Source of the DNA: Paramecium tetraurelia
Lineage: Eukaryota > Ciliophora > Oligohymenophorea > Peniculida > Parameciidae
Direction: 5' to 3'
Assembly (NCBI RefSeq): GCF_000165425.1
Contig: NW_001798972.1
Span: forward strand, 229,095-293,094
Length of the DNA stretch: 64,000 nt
In this document: one piece after another, positions 59,897 to 64,000 of the stretch
How the letters are laid out: each line of letters starts with the position of its first letter
How positions within the stretch are numbered: the stretch's first letter is position 1
Notes under the pieces: generated by a model
Database searches by the model: none
Seen by the model: only the letters and a program-made list of their open reading frames with translations
Told to the model about the DNA's origin: nothing
Translations under genes and position numbers: made by a program

Positions 59897-61432
59897 TCAA
59901 CTATAATTTACACATTTTTTACTCTTTTTCAAAATCAAATCTAGATTGTTTCCATAGAAAATAAGAGCTTGATTTATAACTTTTAGGCTTTCTTCCACTT
60001 TTCCCAAATTAAATAAGCATTCTGCTATTAATTATTAATTTTAATCATACATTTTATAATTAATGTTTGCAAATCTTATGAACTTATTCTTTCAATCATT
60101 TCGATTGCTTCCTTTTTCTTTCCTAATAGGCTCAAGCATTTAGCTATTTATGAACTTAGATAATACCTCCAATCCTTAATAAATTTATATGATTTTTATC
60201 AATTAACAATCCTTCATTTATCCATATCATAGCTTCTACTTACAACCCTAATAAACTTAAGCACTAGGCTAAAATTTATTGTTAGAAAAACCTTTTCTGC
60301 TTAGTGTGTTAACATGTTTGGGATTGACATTCAAAATGACATCAGCCAATTTTATAGCTTCTTAATGCTTACCTAATAGACTTAAACACTCAGCTAATAA
60401 AATTAAAGATATAGTCTTACCCTTTCTCCACAAAAAATCTGTATTGTTAGGATATACCATTAAAATTTCGTCTAATATTTCGAGAGCTTCAATTTGTTAG
60501 CCTAATAAGCTTAGACATTCAGCTTTTATTTATACTTAGAGATACCTTTTCTGAACCAGGAATCAATACATTCAGGATATATAGATACTGCTTTTTCGAT
60601 AATTATCAGTGCTTCTTTATGCTTTCCTTATTAATTTAAACATTCTGCTATTTCTCATTAATATATCATACACTTTCTACATAATGAATCCAAATCGCTA
60701 TCATCTAGAGATAGGGCTTTGTCAATCCATTTGATAGCCTCACTTTAATTACCCAATAAGCTTAGGCAAGTAGCTAATCAATAAAATTGACAATTACATT
60801 TACACCAAAGAGAATCAATATTCTTCTCATTATATTTAAGAGATTTCTCTATAACCTCTATTGCTTACTAAAATTTATCAATTTCGTATAATTTATAACC
60901 TTATATCATAAATATGTTAAAAACCTTATTCATAGTAATAATCAGATAATTATTAATTGTCGTCGGCTTTTTGGATGCAATTTATATTATTTGCTATTTA
61001 AAAATCGACTATATTCTTAATGAGCGTTTAGAAATTTTCAAGTAAATTGCTGAATTATTCCATAATATCTGGTAATTTTACTAAATCGCACAAGTATTTA
61101 TTTAGTTGAACTCCATTATATTTTTCAATTTTAATTTTAGGTAAAAAATATTTTAATTCCAATCCACCTCTTAATTGTATAAAATTTGATTAAAGCACTT
61201 TGAACTATTCATCTAGTTATTCAATAATATCTATTTCGCAATTTTTTTATTTTTTTTCTATAAATTCGAATATTTCCTTTATTTTTTCCCAACCTTTATG
61301 GGTAGCTATATGTCTTTGCTCTCTTTCGCAGGTTTCACACATAAGTCTAGTGGGTTCAGCGCAATTATAAAAATGACAGAATCTTTCAATATTATTTTCA
61401 TGATTTTAAATTGGGCATTTTATTTGATCCAT
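59897..61432 (-). CDS. B-box-like zinc-finger protein with TPR repeats, one TPR per exon
   Basis: The start MDQIKCPIQNHENNIERFC (ATG complementary to 61430-61432) has a Cys/His pattern (FCHFYNCAEPTRLMCETCE, then HIATHKGW) like a B-box zinc finger. A helical region of about 150 residues follows, then eight TPR-type units (CLSLLGNQSEAIKWIDKAL, CLNQQGKHKEALIIIEKAV, CLSLLGKHQEAIKLADVIL, CLSLLGKKKEAIEMIERI and others). Eight introns of 23-27 nt (60900-60924, 60774-60797, 60648-60671, 60523-60545, 60394-60420, 60269-60291, 60144-60166, 60025-60050) sit at the same place in each repeat, and six of the seven exons between them are exactly 102 nt. The stop is TGA 59897-59899. TPR scaffolds bind partner proteins; the target is unknown. 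Confidence 0.8.
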
Positions 61433-61549
61433 ATATATTAAGAAAATTAATTTATTATTAATTTATCCTTTTTATGATTATGCCTCCGGTCATCCTTTCG
61501 TCATCCAATGCATTAAATATAAAATGTTTCAGTTTATATCTAAATATAT

Positions 61550-62060
61550 ATGGCTCTCAATTTATTGTCATAAATTAATGAATTTGCAATATAAAATTAT
61601 CAAGACCTTTATTTATTATCAAACTTTTCCTATAGCCAAAACCAAATTTAATATTTGATTTGAATGCTAATTCAAATTTAATTAGGATCGTCTCACAATA
61701 TGATGAAACAATTGAAATTAAATGATGAATTCTCATAATTATAATATCTCATAAAATCAATCAATCAAAGTATTTCAGCTTCAAAAACAATTGAAGCAAA
61801 TAATTGGTGAAGTATGATGGCTAAGATAAATAAAAAAATGGATGTACTGAGATTAAACCAAGAAAATTTCAACTATATAATCATTTGAAATTAAAAGAAA
61901 ATGGTAAAATCTATTTCCAATATGAAGAACCCTAAAAATATCCTGATTATGTATAGATGATAGTGAATAATATTTTATAACAGGATAAAATATGGGAAAT
62001 ATTTCTGTTTGATGTCAAAATAAAAATGTATTTTTTGTAGTAGACTAAATTAATAAATTT
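61550..62060 (+). other. Unresolved coding-like stretch, possibly a broken gene
   Basis: From ATG 61550 a frame reads MALNLLSQINEFAIQNYQDLY, then stops at TGA about 61652. Coding-like segments follow in other frames: NLIRIVSQYDETIEIK, MMKQLKLNDEFSQLQYLIKS, and CTEIKPRKFQLYNHLKLKEN with YFQYEEPQKYPDYVQMIVNN. Candidate GTA..TAG introns do not join them cleanly. It may be a small gene with introns I cannot place or a decayed copy. I do not recognise the family. Confidence 0.3.
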
Positions 62061-62235
62061 TTCAAGTAGGTTAAACTACGAAATAAAGTAGAATTGTATT
62101 TATAGATTAATTTATAAAAGGGGTTTTTGGGTGTGTAATTACTTTAATTGAAACATAATTATTGTAATAGAATTAGGAATAGATAGAAAACTAAATAATA
62201 TTAAATGTCTTCATTAATTGATATTGTTTCAAAAG

Positions 62236-63705
62236 ATGAGAGGATATTTAATCTAAGGAGAAATAATTTAGAAGAAACTTAGTCTCTAATTAAAAATACC
62301 TTAATTGCAAAATGTCAAAGAAATTGACTAAAATAAAATAAAAGCCTTTCTTAGAGAGGTTGATCTTGATTTGGAATATTATGGCAATCTTCCTCTGTTA
62401 CATTAAGCATCACTAGAATACCACAGAGTAATGGGGACAGAATTAGCATTTAATATAGAAAATGCCTAAAAGTGGATTTAATCAACAGAATTTATTGAAC
62501 TTACTTATGCCTTAAGATGGGTATATGAGATGTCTTCATACAAAGATAGATAAGAAATCTAGATAGAATTTGATCCAAAAGATTAAATTCTTAAGAAGAT
62601 AATACTCCTAAATATAGGTTTGGAATAGAAAAAAGAGATTTCTTAAATTAATTTAATTGAATTGGTTTGTGATAATAGTGAAATATTGTATGGCTTGTCT
62701 TTATATATTTAAAACAGGATTGAAACTCAGGATATTTCAACTTATCTCCCTCTTCTCTAAAATATGATGTAAGAAGGTGATAAATCAGCAATTAATTAAT
62801 TAATCATCATTGAACTAATTGACAAAGTACTTAAAAAATATTCAGGATAGTAAGACGAATAAATAAAGAAATTGAAATTAACCAACCAAATAATAAGATA
62901 AATAAAATGGGAAGAGGATTATAAATAATACACTTTGTAAGAATTAGAAAACCCAAACTTTTAACTTAGAATGACAAAATAGGTATATCTATATACAAAG
63001 GAATAATATGAGGTCAAAATTAGCATATTTAAGAGTTAATGGGAAGATTTGTTTACTGAAATTATAACGTCAACTATCATTCAGCCTTTAGATATATTGT
63101 GCTCTTCTCTTGGTGAAGAAGAGGAAATAAATAAAGAAATGAATAACCCTACTTTTAGAAAAAAATATTATAAATTAAAAAGCAGTATTAACTAACCCAA
63201 TCCCCTTTAGAGTCAGATAAGAGTAAATCTTCCACCTCCGCTACCTCTTCCTAAAGTAAAGTCAACTAATATTTCTAACTCCATTTATGTTAAGTTTAAT
63301 TATCCTATTCTTGAAAATTAATTAGATGGAACAATCTGGAAGGTGAATTTGATAGGTTATGAGACTAAAATCGATAAATAAATTTTAAAATATTTTGAAA
63401 AGAATCAAATAAAGTAGACAAAAATAAACTTAGCTAAAATTGTTGTTTTAAAAGATGAAGTTGAATATGGAAATTCAGTCTTTAAGAATTAAACCGAAAT
63501 AGAATTAAAAAGGAAGAAGTTTGAGAAAATTAATTTAGACGAAATTTTGGAATAAGTAAATCAACTTGAATTTATAGAGAAAAATTAAGATAAGAATATC
63601 AGAGCATATATTTAGCTTCTTAATTCTTCTATTCAATTTATATCTAAAGATAATGTCAAATAAATAGAATAAAACATAAAAGAGACCAAATAAGCAGAGT
63701 AATGA
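62236..63705 (+). CDS. Formin-like protein, N-terminal part (possibly broken or continuing past the window)
   Basis: The start MRGYLIQGEIIQKK (ATG 62236) opens a long frame to TGA 63703-63705, about 490 codons, with TAA/TAG as Gln. The first 330 residues are helical (YYGNLPLLHQASLEYHRVMG, ALRWVYEMSSYKDRQEIQIE) and could be the regulatory armadillo-like region of a formin. Then comes a short proline stretch (VNLPPPLPLPK) and LDGTIWKVN..KIDKQILKYFEKN, which resembles the onset of an FH2 domain. FH2 domains nucleate and elongate actin filaments. The full FH2 core is not seen. After the TGA, a helical frame (FRKRKLEEEDELQKQERERL) continues to about 63830 in a shifted frame, with more proline-rich sequence near 63930-64000. 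A frameshift or missed intron is likely. Confidence 0.45.
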
Positions 63706-64000
63706 ATTTAGAAAAAGAAAACTTGAAGAAGAAGACGAATTATAAAAACAGGAAAGGGAAAGATTAAAAGACCTATAAAAAGAAGCAAGAGAATAAGATA
63801 TTTTAAAATACGAATCAGCTATCCGTTGAATACAGAATGATTAATTACCTATTCTTGAAGAAGATAATAATTCAGAATTAGCCACCCAGAAAGAAAGCTA
63901 TAAGCCTAGATTAAACACATAGATGACATAGATGTGGTGATACCTCCAATTCTCCTACCCTTTATCCGTCTGCAGTTTTTCCGCTACCAGTTCCTTACCT
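63706..64000 (+). other. Continuation of the formin-like locus at the window edge
   Basis: A charged helical frame (KLEEEDELQKQERERLKDL) is followed by a TGA near 63828, then LPILEEDNNSELATQKESYK and a Pro-rich stretch (SNSPTLYPSAVFPLPVPY) running off the window. These may be the real coiled-coil and FH1 part of the same gene. Frames are not joined by a clear intron. Confidence 0.35.

Noticed and set aside
1-64000. Standard-code reading with TAA/TAG as stops (many 60-130-codon frames)
   Set aside because: Conserved domains (kinesin, NFS1, DDX27, Ku80, P5 ATPase) run straight through TAA and TAG and end only at TGA, so those frames are fragments or antisense shadows.
1-64000. Operons, ribosome-binding sites, insertion sequences and CRISPR arrays
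   Set aside because: The genome is nuclear eukaryotic; none of these was seen.

Overview
This window is eukaryotic macronuclear DNA from a Paramecium-type ciliate. TAA and TAG are read as glutamine and only TGA stops translation. With that code, long proteins appear on both strands where a standard-code reading gives only fragments. The DNA is very AT-rich. Coding regions are interrupted by tiny introns of roughly 18-36 nt, mostly 23-29 nt, that start with GT (usually GTA) and mostly end in TAG. Spaces between genes are tens to a few hundred bases. These traits fit Paramecium better than Tetrahymena. No bacterial features, CRISPR arrays, tRNA or rRNA genes were seen.

Layout. 0-9.4 kb: a partial gene, a membrane/coiled-coil protein, a kelch protein, a coiled-coil protein and a large secreted protein with acidic proline-rich repeats. 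9.4-19 kb: a B-box/kelch protein, anaphase-promoting complex subunit APC5, a coiled-coil protein, mitochondrial cysteine desulfurase NFS1, an ARM-like (importin-alpha-like) protein and a broken U-box remnant. 19-34 kb: a nephrocystin-3-like NTPase whose Walker motifs are lost, a kinesin, the DEAD-box helicase DDX27/Drs1 and a giant coiled-coil protein. 34-39 kb: COX11, Ku80 and a zinc-finger WD40 protein. 39-47.7 kb: two tandem P5-type ATPases (one intact, one with lost catalytic motifs), an EF-hand protein and a membrane protein. 47.9-51.2 kb: a SHIPPO-repeat protein, a deoxynucleoside kinase and a coiled-coil protein. 51.2-59.3 kb: intact CWC25 and BAH-PHD genes alternate with three broken genes (a DCAF7-like WD40, a mitochondrial release factor and a lysine-ketoglutarate reductase). 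59.9-64 kb: a zinc-finger TPR protein whose exons match its repeats, an unresolved reading frame and a formin-like gene.

The genes do not form a pathway. They are a typical compact ciliate mix: ciliary/cytoskeletal (kinesin, SHIPPO, coiled coils), mitochondrial (NFS1, COX11), cell cycle (APC5), DNA repair (Ku80), ribosome assembly and splicing (DDX27, CWC25), and chromatin (BAH-PHD). The broken genes next to intact ones look like ongoing gene loss, as expected after the whole-genome duplications known in Paramecium; that cause is inference. All coordinates come from hand translation. Ends and starts are reliable where a TGA or ATG is quoted, and some intron positions are approximate.
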